Part shown: positions 43,266 through 51,689 of the stretch, piece by piece
How positions within the stretch are numbered: the stretch's first letter is position 1
Layout of the letters: the number at the start of each line of letters is the position of its first letter
NCBI RefSeq assembly: GCF_024300825.1
Contig: NZ_CP101323.1
Span: 3,224,001-3,288,000, forward strand
Direction of reading: 5' to 3'
DNA length: 64,000 nt
Origin: Natronomonas gomsonensis
GTDB taxonomy: Archaea > Halobacteriota > Halobacteria > Halobacteriales > Haloarculaceae
The notes under the pieces: generated by a model
The model's input: the letters and a program-made list of their open reading frames with translations, nothing else
Told to the model about the DNA's origin: nothing
The model's database searches: none
Position numbers and translations under genes: made by a program

Positions 43266-43499
43266 CTACCAGTCTATCATTCTCGTCGCGAACCAGTAGA
43301 GTCCGTAGATGCAGGCCGCGACGACGACGAGGGTGATGATGGGGCCTGCAACGTCTCGGGGGAGGCCGAGGGCCATCAGCGCCTCGGTGCCGAAAACGAG
43401 ACTGATCGCGACGAGGAGAGCGGCGCCGACCAGCAGCGCCGAAAACAGCAGGCGGCCGAGTCGAGCGAGCGCGACGTTCCGTATCGCATCGAGAACCAT
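43266..43499 (-). CDS. Small two-helix membrane protein (77 aa)
   Basis: A 77-residue protein MVLDAIRNVALARLGRLLFS with two hydrophobic segments (LLVGAALLVAISLVFG and GPIITLVVVAACIYGLYWFA). The ATG at 43499 is the plausible start; the upstream extension is Arg/Pro-rich and unlikely. It is convergent with PAN and downstream of the PitA-like gene on the same strand. The function is unknown. Confidence 0.65.
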   Translation of the reverse strand: MVLDAIRNVALARLGRLLFSALLVGAALLVAISLVFGTEALMALGLPRDVAGPIITLVVVAACIYGLYWFATRMIDW

Positions 43500-43582
43500 A
43501 CTGCTCGTGCTTCGCACACCGATAAAAAATTCGGGCCTGATTCGCTCGTCGAACCCGAGGAGTTGACGGTTGTTCGGGCGGT

Positions 43583-45826
43583 TCAGGCGAGGAAGACGTG
43601 TCGCGGTCGGCCGTCGAGGACTTCCCGGCCCCACTGGACGGTCTCACGGAAGTCCTCAGAGCGGAAGAAGGCCATGGCGTCGTCCTTCTCGCGCCACTGA
43701 CTCGCGATGAACATGTCGTTCTCGTCGGTTTCGTTGACCATGAGCCGCGTCTCGAAGTGGCCCTCCATGTCGTCGAGGGCGTCGCCGACCTCCTCGAAGG
43801 TGTCGACGAACTCCTCGCGGTACTCCGGTTTGACGGTGTAGAACATCCCCATCGTGCTGAAGCCGCTTTCCTCGCCGGCGCGAGCGACGACGCCGGGCAA
43901 CTCCGAGAGGAACCCGCCGGCGGTGTCGGCGGCCTCCTTGGTGTCCCAGATTGAGACGATAGCGGTTCGGTCGTCACCATGTTCATCGCCGTAGACGGCG
44001 GATTTGACGTGGGTGTCGTAGTGTTCGAACCGCTCCCGGAGGCCGTCGAGTTCCTCGCGGAGTTCCTCGGAGTCGGCCTCGGAGTACAACACCAGGGCAT
44101 AGACGTCTTCGCCGTGCGGTTGTCCGGCGTAGATGTTCAATTCCTCCAGTTCCCCGCGGATGTCGTCGTCCTCGTCGGTACCGTAGGTGTCGGCCTCGTC
44201 GGCGCTGTCGGCCGATTCGTCCCCGAGGGCGGCGCCCACGCCGGGACCGGAACCGGGCAGGTCGGCGAGGAAGCCGGAGGCGGTGTTGGCGGCGCGTTCG
44301 TTGGCCCACAGCGAGACGACGGCGGTGTCCCCCGAATCGGCACGGACGGTCGTGAGGACGTGGGTGTCGTAGTGCTCGAAGTTCCCTCGGAGTCCGTCGA
44401 CCTCGTCGACGAGGTCCTCCGCAGGAGTGTCGGAGTGGAACAGTAAGGCGTAGCCCGCATCAGGGTGTTCCGTCAAATCGATGCCGAAGCGGTGGACGCG
44501 ACGCTGGAACTCCTCGACGTCGACTTCCTCGTGTTCGGGGCCACCGGTGTCGGGACGACCGCCGCCCGAGGAGTCCTGTTCGTCTTCGGAATCGCCCTCG
44601 GAATCGCCCGCAGTGGGCTCTTCGTCGTCGAGCGGCGCCCCGACGCCGCCGGTGACGCCCGGCAGGTCGGCGAGGAAGCCGGAGGCGGTGTTGGCGGCAC
44701 GTTCGTTGGCCCACAGCGAGACGATTGCCACAGAGCCGTCGCTCGTTCGGACTTCGGTGAGGACGTGGGTGTCGTAGTGGTCGAAGTTCCCCCGGAGTTC
44801 GTCGACGGACTCTTCGAGGGTGCCGGCGTCGGCGTCGGATTCGAAGAGGAGGCCGTAGCCCGCGTCCGTTTCGGCTACGTCGACGCCGTAGGTACCGGCC
44901 CTCCGGGTGAACGTGCTGGGGGCGACGACCTCGTGGTCGGCGTCGGTCGAGGGCCGCCCGCCGCTGTCGTCCTCGTCGGTGCTGTGGTCTTCTTCGCTTT
45001 CGGCGTGCGAATTGGCGGACTCTCCGTCGGCGCTGTCGTCGGCCGGGACGGTCTCGCCGGCGAACAGCGCGCCGAGGTCGGACGACGGGAACCGACGGCC
45101 GACGTAGAATGGTCCGAACTCCGCGAACTTCGAGGAGGAGGGGTCGAACCGCATCTCGTACAGCAGGTGTTTGATGTCGGTCATGTCGTCGGCGAACAGC
45201 GTGACGCCCCACTCGTGGTCGTCGAGGCCGACGCTGCCGGTGATTATCTGGGTCACCTTGCCGGCGTACTCCCGTCCGATGTCACCGTGGGCGGACATGT
45301 ACTCCTTGCGCTCCTCGAAGGGGAGGTCGTACCAGTTGTGCTCCGGACCGCGACGCTTGTCCATCGGGTAGAAACAGACGTGTTCGGCGTCCGGAATCTC
45401 CGGGTAGATGCGCTGTTTCATGTAGTTGCGCATCCCCGCGTCCTCGATGTCGTCGAGGCCGTCGGTGAGGTCCTCGTGCATGTACCCCGAAACCTCGGTG
45501 ACGGAGACGTACGAGGAGGCACGTTCGGTGAATTCCGCGAGTGCCGTCGACTCGAAGCGGCGCTCGGCGCGGTCGAGGTGTTCCAGCGTCGGCCGCAGAT
45601 GCAGTATCATGAGGTCGGCCTTGTGACCGACGATAGAGAAGACGGCCGACCCGCCCTCTTCGGCGTCGACCACCGCCTCGTGGTTCTGCAAGTAGTCGAT
45701 GCCCTCTTCGAGCGCCCGCTGTCGGGTCCGTTCGGGTGCCTCGCGCCACGCGTCCCAGTCGATACGGCGGAGGTCGTGGAGCGCGTACCACCCTTCTTCG
45801 GTCCCCGGCGGTCGTCGTCGTACCAT
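43583..45826 (-). CDS. PitA-like heme-binding protein: Cld/HemQ domain, three tandem repeats and an ABM domain
   Basis: A 747-residue protein. Residues about 10-245 are a chlorite-dismutase/HemQ-type heme domain (GWYALHDLRRIDWDAWREAP, SVTEVSGYMHEDLTD, YMSAHGDIGREYAGKVTQII with the likely heme-ligand His, and LLYEMRFDPSSSKFAEFGPF). An acidic linker follows. Then come three related modules of about 95 residues, near 300-395, 435-530 and 555-650, each with LRGNFEHYDTHVLT-type and VSLWANERAANTASGF-type motifs. Finally an antibiotic-biosynthesis-monooxygenase-like fold (GMFYTVKPEYREEFVDTFEE, FIASQWREKDDAMAFFRSED) ends the protein. PitA of Haloferax volcanii is a shorter Cld-ABM fusion, so this one is expanded. 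The heme step it performs, possibly coproheme decarboxylation, is inferred. Confidence 0.85.
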   Translation of the reverse strand: MVRRRPPGTEEGWYALHDLRRIDWDAWREAPERTRQRALEEGIDYLQNHEAVVDAEEGGSAVFSIVGHKADLMILHLRPTLEHLDRAERRFESTALAEFTERASSYVSVTEVSGYMHEDLTDGLDDIEDAGMRNYMKQRIYPEIPDAEHVCFYPMDKRRGPEHNWYDLPFEERKEYMSAHGDIGREYAGKVTQIITGSVGLDDHEWGVTLFADDMTDIKHLLYEMRFDPSSSKFAEFGPFYVGRRFPSSDLGALFAGETVPADDSADGESANSHAESEEDHSTDEDDSGGRPSTDADHEVVAPSTFTRRAGTYGVDVAETDAGYGLLFESDADAGTLEESVDELRGNFDHYDTHVLTEVRTSDGSVAIVSLWANERAANTASGFLADLPGVTGGVGAPLDDEEPTAGDSEGDSEDEQDSSGGGRPDTGGPEHEEVDVEEFQRRVHRFGIDLTEHPDAGYALLFHSDTPAEDLVDEVDGLRGNFEHYDTHVLTTVRADSGDTAVVSLWANERAANTASGFLADLPGSGPGVGAALGDESADSADEADTYGTDEDDDIRGELEELNIYAGQPHGEDVYALVLYSEADSEELREELDGLRERFEHYDTHVKSAVYGDEHGDDRTAIVSIWDTKEAADTAGGFLSELPGVVARAGEESGFSTMGMFYTVKPEYREEFVDTFEEVGDALDDMEGHFETRLMVNETDENDMFIASQWREKDDAMAFFRSEDFRETVQWGREVLDGRPRHVFLA
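44256..44317 (-). repeat. Near-identical 62-base segment, copy in module 2 of the PitA-like gene
   Basis: Bases 44256-44317 match 44661-44722 at 61 of 62 positions. They are 405 bases (135 codons) apart in the same frame and encode SLWANERAANTASGFLADLP in both modules. The one difference is in a third codon position. Confidence 0.9.
44661..44722 (-). repeat. Near-identical 62-base segment, copy in module 1 of the PitA-like gene
   Basis: Partner of the segment at 44256-44317; see there. The high DNA match, far better than between modules 2 and 3, points to recent duplication or gene conversion. Confidence 0.9.
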
Positions 45827-45903
45827 GGACGGACGTTCGGACGGCCGGATAATGGGGCTTTTGAGTCCGGCGAACGGCGAGCGTTCCGGAGCCGTAGTCT
45901 CCC

Positions 45904-46060
45904 CGACTACCTGATATAATACGTTAGATTGGTCTATAAAAGTTCTAAAAGAGTCTCAGGCGGTTTCTAAACAATTCATTTTTGCGGCTGAAACGTCGAG
46001 AACTGAGCGAACGGTGCTGAATTTATCGCAAGGCTCTGGCGTTTATATGGGGGTGGCGGA
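45904..46060. promoter_or_regulatory. AT-rich upstream region of the first DUF7123-type operon
   Basis: About 160 bases of AT-rich DNA between the divergent PitA-like gene and the 83-residue gene. It contains TATAAAAGTTCTAAAAGAG (45936-45954), the 11-mer TGAAACGTCGA (45989-45999) and the TATA box TTTATAT (46042-46048), 45 bases before the ATG at 46087. The same 11-mer, a similar TATAAAACGTCTAAAGG and a TTTATAT box precede the paralogue at 51970. An SD-like GAGG at 46074-46077 fits a leadered message. Confidence 0.6.
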
Positions 46061-46086
46061 CACAGAGAGAAGCGAGGAAAGTCCCT

Positions 46087-46338
46087 ATGTCGAGCGCCAC
46101 CCAATCGAACACCCCCTCCATCACGCCCGGACTCCCGCAGTTGGTGTCCGGCTGCATCGAACGACTCACCACCGGCGTCCGCGCGGCCGCGTTCTGGGCC
46201 GCCGCCCTGCTACCGCTCGTCGTCATCGCTGGGCTGGCGACGGGACTGGCCGGACAACATCCCGAAGCCCTCGCTGGTGCACTGGCACTGAACGCCGCCT
46301 GTGCGGTCGTCGGTCACGGCCACGCTCCCCAACGATGA
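46087..46338 (+). CDS. Small membrane protein coupled to a DUF7123-type gene (83 aa)
   Basis: An 83-residue protein MSSATQSNTPSITPGLPQLV with one long hydrophobic stretch (AAFWAAALLPLVVIAGLATG) and a second weaker one (HPEALAGALALNAACAVVG). It begins after a leader with an SD-like GAGG and ends overlapping the next gene by ATGA (46335-46338). This makes a two-gene operon. The second DUF7123-type gene at 51970 has no such partner. The function is unknown. Confidence 0.65.
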   Translation: MSSATQSNTPSITPGLPQLVSGCIERLTTGVRAAAFWAAALLPLVVIAGLATGLAGQHPEALAGALALNAACAVVGHGHAPQR

Positions 46339-46589
46339 GTACGAACGCCTCCACCCAATCGGCGTATCGCTCCCGGAAAGCGAAGCGACTCGTCGAGTAC
46401 CTCCGTGCGGAGGCCGAACGCAACGACGGCGACCTCTACATCAAAGGGAAATTCATCGCCGACGACGTGGACCTCTCCCCGAAGGAAATCGGCGCGCTGT
46501 TGTCGAACCTCCAGGGGTCGGTCCACGGACTCACAATCGAGAAGTGGTCCTACACCTCCGCGACCACGTGGCGAATCTCCTCGGCCTGA
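46335..46589 (+). CDS. DUF7123-type small protein, copy 1 (84 aa)
   Basis: An 84-residue basic/acidic protein: SRKAKRLVEYLRAEAERNDG, DLYIKGKFIADDVDLSPKEI, GALLSNLQGSVHGLTIEKWS, YTSATTWRISSA. The pattern helix, beta-strand, then DLSPKEIGALL resembles a winged-helix core in which SPKEIG starts the recognition part. I recall this as the haloarchaeal family DUF7123. It is paralogous to 51970-52209: the C-terminal EKWSYTSATTWR is identical, with 38 identical bases. A DNA-binding or regulatory role is inferred from shape only. Confidence 0.8.
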   Translation: MSTNASTQSAYRSRKAKRLVEYLRAEAERNDGDLYIKGKFIADDVDLSPKEIGALLSNLQGSVHGLTIEKWSYTSATTWRISSA

Positions 46590-46606
46590 ATCGTTCGGCG
46601 CTCGCC

Positions 46607-46619
46607 GGTCCCCGTTTTT
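46607..46619 (+). terminator. GGTCCCCG-T5 element after DUF7123 copy 1
   Basis: GGTCCCCGTTTTT follows the first copy by 17 bases. The same 13 bases follow copy 2 at 52258-52270. T-runs end archaeal transcripts, so this is a likely shared terminator. The convergent site-2 protease gene ends 10 bases further on. Confidence 0.6.
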
Positions 46620-46628
46620 GCTTCCGTC

Positions 46629-48410
46629 CTACCCCAGTAGCTGCGGCACGAACAGCATCCCGAGGAGGCTGAGTATCATCGAGGCGCTGATGGCGACGGT
46701 CACCGCCGTCGCCACGGCCGGGTCCGGTTCGATCGGCAGTCGCGCTATCGTCGCCTCGACCGCCGACCGAAGGATGTGCCCGCCGTCGAGCGGATACGAC
46801 GGGATGCAGTTGAAGATGCCGAGGTTCAGATTGACCCAGCCGGTCCAGAACAGCACGTTGATGAGTCCGAAGACGACGCCGGCGCTGAGCGGACCGGACA
46901 CCGAATAGAAGTTCGAGATCTCGCCGTTGAACCCCGCGAAATTGTACGCGAGGTTGGGGTCGACGACGCTGGCGAACGGCAAGACGAGCACCGCAAAGGT
47001 TCGGGAGATGAACGTCGAGACAGGGTCGTCGCCCCAGCCGCTGCCCCCGAGGAGGGCGTGATACTGCGAGGCCGGGTAGGTGTCGATACCGAAGTCGTCG
47101 ACGACGATGCCGCTCGTGCCCTGCTGGATGCCACCGACGCCGAGGTAACCGTATTCGCCTTGTGAATTCTCCCCAAGCGTCACCTCGTAGACGTGGCGCT
47201 CGCCGCTCCAGGGGTCGTCGCCGTCGCCGTGGTAGGCGACGACTTCGACGGTGTCGCCGGGTTCGGTCTCCTGAAGCACCGTCGAGAGCGCCTCGGGTGT
47301 CGGCGTCGGTTCGCCGGCGACGCTGTGGACGAGCATCGGCCGGTCGGGCGCTCCGCCATCGGCCCCCAATGGGTCGTCGGCGGGGACCGCACTGACGAAG
47401 ACGCCGACCGGGAACTGTGTCGTCCCCTCGTCGGTGTCCAACTCGACGACCTCGTTGCCGGAGACGGCGGCTTCGAACTCCGATTGGGTGTACACCGGTT
47501 CGCCGTCGACGGCTTCGATGGTGGTCTCGGTTCCGAACGGTGCGTCGACGACCGCACGGGTGACCATCAGGCGGCGCTGGACGGTGACGGTCTCGCCGTT
47601 TCGCAACTCGACGGTCACCTCCCGATCGGCCTCGGCGAGGGCCGCGTCGAAGGATGCTTGGTCCTCGACGGGTTGGCCGTCGACGGCAGTAATCACGTCG
47701 CCGCGGTCGATACCGGGGTCGCCGGCATCGCTAGCCGGCGACCCCGGTAGCGTTCCGCCGATTGCGACACCTGGAACGACGGTAACGAGACTGGCGACGA
47801 GGCCGAACAGCAGCGCGAACGTAATCGCGGTGACGAGGAAGTTGTTCGTCACGCCGGCGGCGAACATCCGCGTCTTGCCGCCGCGGTCGGCCGACCGCTG
47901 GCTCTCTTCGTCGGGTTGGACGAAGGCACCGAGCGGGATGAACGCCAGCAGGGCGACGCCCATCGACTCGATTTCGATGTCCTCGACGCGACACAGAAGC
48001 CCGTGGCCCCCTTCGTGGACGACGAGCCCCACGAGCAGGCCGACGAGGATGTCAACGGCGGCGGCCCACGGGAGGAACTGATTGACGCCCGGGATGACGA
48101 GGGCGTCTTGGGGACGGGCGATGCGGGCGGCTTCGGGTGAGGTTATCGCACTGAACGCCGAGAACAGCACGGCGACGAACGACCCGACCATGATGACGAC
48201 GGCGATGCCGACGCCGAGGTTGCCCCACGCGCGCCAGAATCGCTTGGGTTTGGCGAGCCACTCGAGGGCGGCCCGCCCGCGTTTCGTGTGGATGGTGAGA
48301 ATCGGCCCCGACACCCGGAACGACGACGGCAACACTCCGCGGGCGTTCAGCGCCATCGCTACCGAGGTGTAGATGAGAACCCCGACCAGTATCCACAGCA
48401 GCGTGTTCAT
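46629..48410 (-). CDS. Site-2 protease family protein with two PDZ-like domains
   Basis: A 593-residue membrane metalloprotease of family M50. The zinc site is VGLVVHEGGHGLLCRVEDIE (HExxH) in the TM region near residue 135, and the third ligand is in NLGIFNCIPSYPLDGGHILR (PLDGGH). Between them lie PDZ-like domains (PGIDRGDVITAVDGQPVEDQ and VLVHSVAGEP-like segments). The start MNTLLWILVGVLIYTSVAMA at 48410 gives a proper first TM helix; the extension to 48476 is not credible. It follows lysS by 84 bases on the same strand. Its substrate is unknown; site-2 proteases cut regulatory membrane proteins. Confidence 0.92.
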   Translation of the reverse strand: MNTLLWILVGVLIYTSVAMALNARGVLPSSFRVSGPILTIHTKRGRAALEWLAKPKRFWRAWGNLGVGIAVVIMVGSFVAVLFSAFSAITSPEAARIARPQDALVIPGVNQFLPWAAAVDILVGLLVGLVVHEGGHGLLCRVEDIEIESMGVALLAFIPLGAFVQPDEESQRSADRGGKTRMFAAGVTNNFLVTAITFALLFGLVASLVTVVPGVAIGGTLPGSPASDAGDPGIDRGDVITAVDGQPVEDQASFDAALAEADREVTVELRNGETVTVQRRLMVTRAVVDAPFGTETTIEAVDGEPVYTQSEFEAAVSGNEVVELDTDEGTTQFPVGVFVSAVPADDPLGADGGAPDRPMLVHSVAGEPTPTPEALSTVLQETEPGDTVEVVAYHGDGDDPWSGERHVYEVTLGENSQGEYGYLGVGGIQQGTSGIVVDDFGIDTYPASQYHALLGGSGWGDDPVSTFISRTFAVLVLPFASVVDPNLAYNFAGFNGEISNFYSVSGPLSAGVVFGLINVLFWTGWVNLNLGIFNCIPSYPLDGGHILRSAVEATIARLPIEPDPAVATAVTVAISASMILSLLGMLFVPQLLG

Positions 48411-48494
48411 TACAGTTCCGTAGGGGCTCCGTGGTTCAAAAACCCGACCTTTCGGACACTCGTAAGGCGGTCCCACCGTTCGTGTCGAGGTCGG

Positions 48495-50135
48495 CTAGGC
48501 TTCCCGGCGGAGCCGTCGCGTCACGAACTCCTCGTCCATCGGCGCGAGGAACGGTCCGAGACGTGGCCCCTGTGATTCGTCGAGGAACAGCCGGTAGCCG
48601 GCCTCGAAGAAGTCTCCGACGGCAACGTCGTTTCGCTTTGCGGTTTCGTAAATCTCCCCCTGTAGCGAATCCGCGTCGGGGGATTCCGCCTCGATGAAGT
48701 CGGCGAGGTCGTCGAGTGCGGCCCCGACGCCGCCGTCGAACTCGACCTCGGGGAGGTCCTCGGCCAGTCGGTAGTTGAACTCGTTGTCGGTGCGTTCGGC
48801 CCACGCACGGGCTTTCTCGACGCGTGCGAGTGCGGCTTCGAGTTCGGCGTCGGTGGCGTCGGCCGGCAGATGTCCCGACCGGCGGGCCATCTGAACCCGG
48901 AGGTCGCGGTTGTCCGTCATCCCGAGGACGGCCGCGAACGTGTAGGGGATGCGGACGGGCGGGGTTTCGCCAACCTCGTCGACGACCATCGGGTAGGCGC
49001 GGTCGGCGCGTTCCCGTTCGTCCTCGTCTGCGTCGTCGGTGGTGCCGTAGTAGACGCGCTCGAAGCGGTCGAACTCCTCGACAAGTCGGTCGATATTGTC
49101 GACGTTGAAGTCACGCTGTTTCTTCGGGTTCTTCGTGAAGAAGTAGCGCAACACCGGCACCTCAAGCAGTTCGAGCACCTCCTCGACGGTGATGATGTTG
49201 CCGGCCGACGACGATAGCGCGTCGCCGTTCAGCGTGAACCACTCGTACACCATCGGAACGGGCGGCTCGAATTCGAACACCTCGCGAGCGACGGTCTCCC
49301 CGGAGGGCCACGACCCCTCGGCGTGGTCCTTCCCGAACGGCTCGAAATCCACTCCCAGCGTGAGCCACTGGGCGGGCCACTCGAAGCGCCACGGGAGTTT
49401 CCCCTCCCGGAAGGTGGCCGTTCCCTCGTGGCCACAGCCCTCTATCGTGTCGTCGCCGGCCTGTACGTCTTCACAGACGTAGTCGACGGTTTCGGCTTCG
49501 AGGTCGATTCCGGTGATTGTCTCGGTGAGGTTGCCACACTCCGAACACTGCGCGAAGAAGGGGACGTAGGAGTCGTCGACCTTGTCCTGGAACTCGCCCA
49601 ACACCTCGCGTGCCCGGTCGCGGTGTTCGAGGACGTGCCGGACGGCGTCGTCGAACTCGCCCGATTCGTAGAGGTCGGTGTTGGAGACCACGTCGATGGG
49701 GACGCCGACGGCCTCGGCGGAGCGGGAGAGGAGTTCGGTGAAGTGGGCGCCGTAGGAGTCACAGCAGCCGAAGGGGTCGGGGATGTCGGTGTAGGGCTTT
49801 CCGAGGTTGCGGCCGAGTGCGCCGGCGTCGACCTCGCCCAGTCCGACGACGTTCCACTCGAGGTCCGCGAGCTTTCGGGGGAGTTTCCGGAGGCGGTCCT
49901 TGTCGTCGGTGGTGAACACCTGCCGGACCTCGTGGCCGCGTTCCCGGAGGGCCTCGGCGACGAAGTACCCGCGCATGATTTCGTTGAAGTGGCCGAGATG
50001 TGGGACGCCGGAGGGAGAGACGCCACCTTTGACGATGATGGGCTCTTCGGGGTCGCGGGCCTCTATCTCGTCGGCGACTGCGTCGGCCCAGAAGGCCCGC
50101 TGTCGGCCGGTTCCGATGTCGTAGAGGTCACTCAT
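48495..50135 (-). CDS. lysS: Lysyl-tRNA synthetase, class I
   Basis: A 546-residue class I LysRS, the Rossmann-fold type found in many archaea in place of class II. The HIGH motif appears as SPSGVPHLGHFNE and the KMSKS equivalent as GDALSSSAGN. Zinc-type Cys motifs are FFAQCSECGNLTE and CEDVQAGDDTIEGCGHEG. The start MSDLYDIGTGRQRAFWADAV at 50135 overlaps the end of pyrH by 8 bases, so the two are in one transcript, and the site-2 protease follows. Confidence 0.96.
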   Translation of the reverse strand: MSDLYDIGTGRQRAFWADAVADEIEARDPEEPIIVKGGVSPSGVPHLGHFNEIMRGYFVAEALRERGHEVRQVFTTDDKDRLRKLPRKLADLEWNVVGLGEVDAGALGRNLGKPYTDIPDPFGCCDSYGAHFTELLSRSAEAVGVPIDVVSNTDLYESGEFDDAVRHVLEHRDRAREVLGEFQDKVDDSYVPFFAQCSECGNLTETITGIDLEAETVDYVCEDVQAGDDTIEGCGHEGTATFREGKLPWRFEWPAQWLTLGVDFEPFGKDHAEGSWPSGETVAREVFEFEPPVPMVYEWFTLNGDALSSSAGNIITVEEVLELLEVPVLRYFFTKNPKKQRDFNVDNIDRLVEEFDRFERVYYGTTDDADEDERERADRAYPMVVDEVGETPPVRIPYTFAAVLGMTDNRDLRVQMARRSGHLPADATDAELEAALARVEKARAWAERTDNEFNYRLAEDLPEVEFDGGVGAALDDLADFIEAESPDADSLQGEIYETAKRNDVAVGDFFEAGYRLFLDESQGPRLGPFLAPMDEEFVTRRLRREA

Positions 50136-50814
50136 TCGGGACGACCTCGGTGCCGTCGAAGGCGTCACCGGCGACGGCGTCGGCGATTCGGTCGGGGTCG
50201 GTTCCGTCGAGAACGACGGCTCTGAGCCCCGAACGCTCGATGATTTTCGCGGCGAGTAAGTCGACCGGCGCGTTCGACCCGGCGGCGGTCTCGATACTGG
50301 AGATGACGTCGACGAGTTCGCTTGCAGTCAGGCGGTCGTAGCGTTCGGCGTCGTCGACCTCCTTCGGGTCAGCCGAGAAGACGCCCGGAACGCTCGTCGC
50401 GTAGATGAGCAGGTCGGCGTCCACCATCTCCGCCAACAGCGCCGAGACGGCGTCGGTCGTGTGGCCGGGAACTGTCCCGCCCATGACCGCGACTTCGCCG
50501 CGTCGAAGGGAGGCGCGGGCGGCTTCGTGGGATTCGGCGGGTTCGGGAGTCGCCGAACTGTCGAGGGCCGTGACGAGCAGTCGCGCGTTCAACCGGGTCA
50601 CGTCGATGCCGAGGGCGTCGAGGTCGTACTCCGAGGCTCCGAGTTCGCGGGCGGTACCGATGTAGCGCCGTGCGACGCCCCCACCGCCGACGACGGTTGC
50701 GACCTCGTGTCCGTCCTCGACGAGCCCGTCGATGACGGTGGCGTGGCCTCGGACCCGCTCGGGGTCGAGGTCGGGTGCGAGTACGCTCCCGCCGATAGAA
50801 ACGACGATTCTCAT
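50128..50814 (-). CDS. pyrH: UMP kinase (archaeal type)
   Basis: A 228-residue amino-acid-kinase-fold enzyme phosphorylating UMP to UDP. It begins MRIVVSIGGSVLAPDLDPER with the phosphate-binding GGS, then ATVVGGGGVARRYIGTAREL and VMGGTVPGHTTDAVSALLAE. Archaeal UMP kinases are this length. It overlaps lysS by 8 bases. It is divergent from the molybdopterin synthase gene. Confidence 0.95.
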   Translation of the reverse strand: MRIVVSIGGSVLAPDLDPERVRGHATVIDGLVEDGHEVATVVGGGGVARRYIGTARELGASEYDLDALGIDVTRLNARLLVTALDSSATPEPAESHEAARASLRRGEVAVMGGTVPGHTTDAVSALLAEMVDADLLIYATSVPGVFSADPKEVDDAERYDRLTASELVDVISSIETAAGSNAPVDLLAAKIIERSGLRAVVLDGTDPDRIADAVAGDAFDGTEVVPNE

Positions 50815-50897
50815 TAGGTTCGGGTTGCCGTGTTTCGGTCTTAAGGGTTGTCAACATCTCCGACACCTACAAGCCCCAGCGGTCGAAGGAACACGCT

Positions 50898-51680
50898 ATG
50901 TACGCGTTCGCCCTGCTCGGCGATGGTGCCGAGCGCGCAGTAGAGCGACTGGCCGTCGCCGTCGAGGGCCGTGTCGGCATCGTTCGGGTCGGCGAGACCG
51001 CCACCGACGGCGGCGTGACGGCCGGATACGGGGACACGGAGTACGTCGTCGACGAGCGGTGGCAAGCCACCGGCGACGGCCTGTCCGTTTCGGACGCTCT
51101 CGACCGACTGGCGCCCGACCACGACTACGCGGCAGTCCTCGGTGACGACGAAACCGGGTTACCGACGATTGCAGTCGGTGACGGGGTCGACGACGCGGTC
51201 TTCGAAGCCGACGACGCGAGGAGTTTCGATACGGAGGCGGCCATCGAGGCGATTCACGGGACCGAACCACACGAGACGCTCGAATCGCTCGTCGCCGAGG
51301 TCAAACGGTCACAGTCGGCCGACTACGCTGGCGCCATCGCCACCTTCACCGGGCGGGTGCGGGCCAAAGAGGACACCGCAGACGACCGGACCCACTACCT
51401 CGAATTCGAGAAATACGAGGGCGTCGCCGAGCGGCGCATGGACACCATTGAGACCGAACTCGAAGAACGAGAGGGAATCCTGAACGTACGGCTCCATCAC
51501 AGGACGGGCCGGATTCCGGACGGAGAGGATATCGTGTTCGTGGTCGTCCTCGCCGGGCACCGCCGAGAGGCGTTCCGGTCCGTCGAGGACGGAATCGACC
51601 GACTGAAAGACGAGGTGCCGCTGTTCAAGAAGGAGGTAACCGACGACGAGACGTTCTGGGTCCACGAGCGCGAGACGTAG
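50898..51680 (+). CDS. moaE: Molybdopterin synthase MoaE with MobB-like N-terminal domain
   Basis: A 260-residue fusion. The C-terminal half is MoaE, the large subunit that puts sulfur into precursor Z to make molybdopterin: GAIATFTGRVRAKED, HYLEFEKYEGVAERRMDTIE, RLHHRTGRIPDGEDIVFVVV and LKDEVPLFKKEVT with the catalytic-type Lys. The first about 100 residues look like the end of MobB (YAAVLGDDETGLPTIAVGD) but without the P-loop. Haloarchaeal MoaE proteins carry this sort of extension. It stands alone, so MoaD must be elsewhere. Confidence 0.9.
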   Translation: MYAFALLGDGAERAVERLAVAVEGRVGIVRVGETATDGGVTAGYGDTEYVVDERWQATGDGLSVSDALDRLAPDHDYAAVLGDDETGLPTIAVGDGVDDAVFEADDARSFDTEAAIEAIHGTEPHETLESLVAEVKRSQSADYAGAIATFTGRVRAKEDTADDRTHYLEFEKYEGVAERRMDTIETELEEREGILNVRLHHRTGRIPDGEDIVFVVVLAGHRREAFRSVEDGIDRLKDEVPLFKKEVTDDETFWVHERET

Positions 51681-51689
51681 GTGTGCGCC

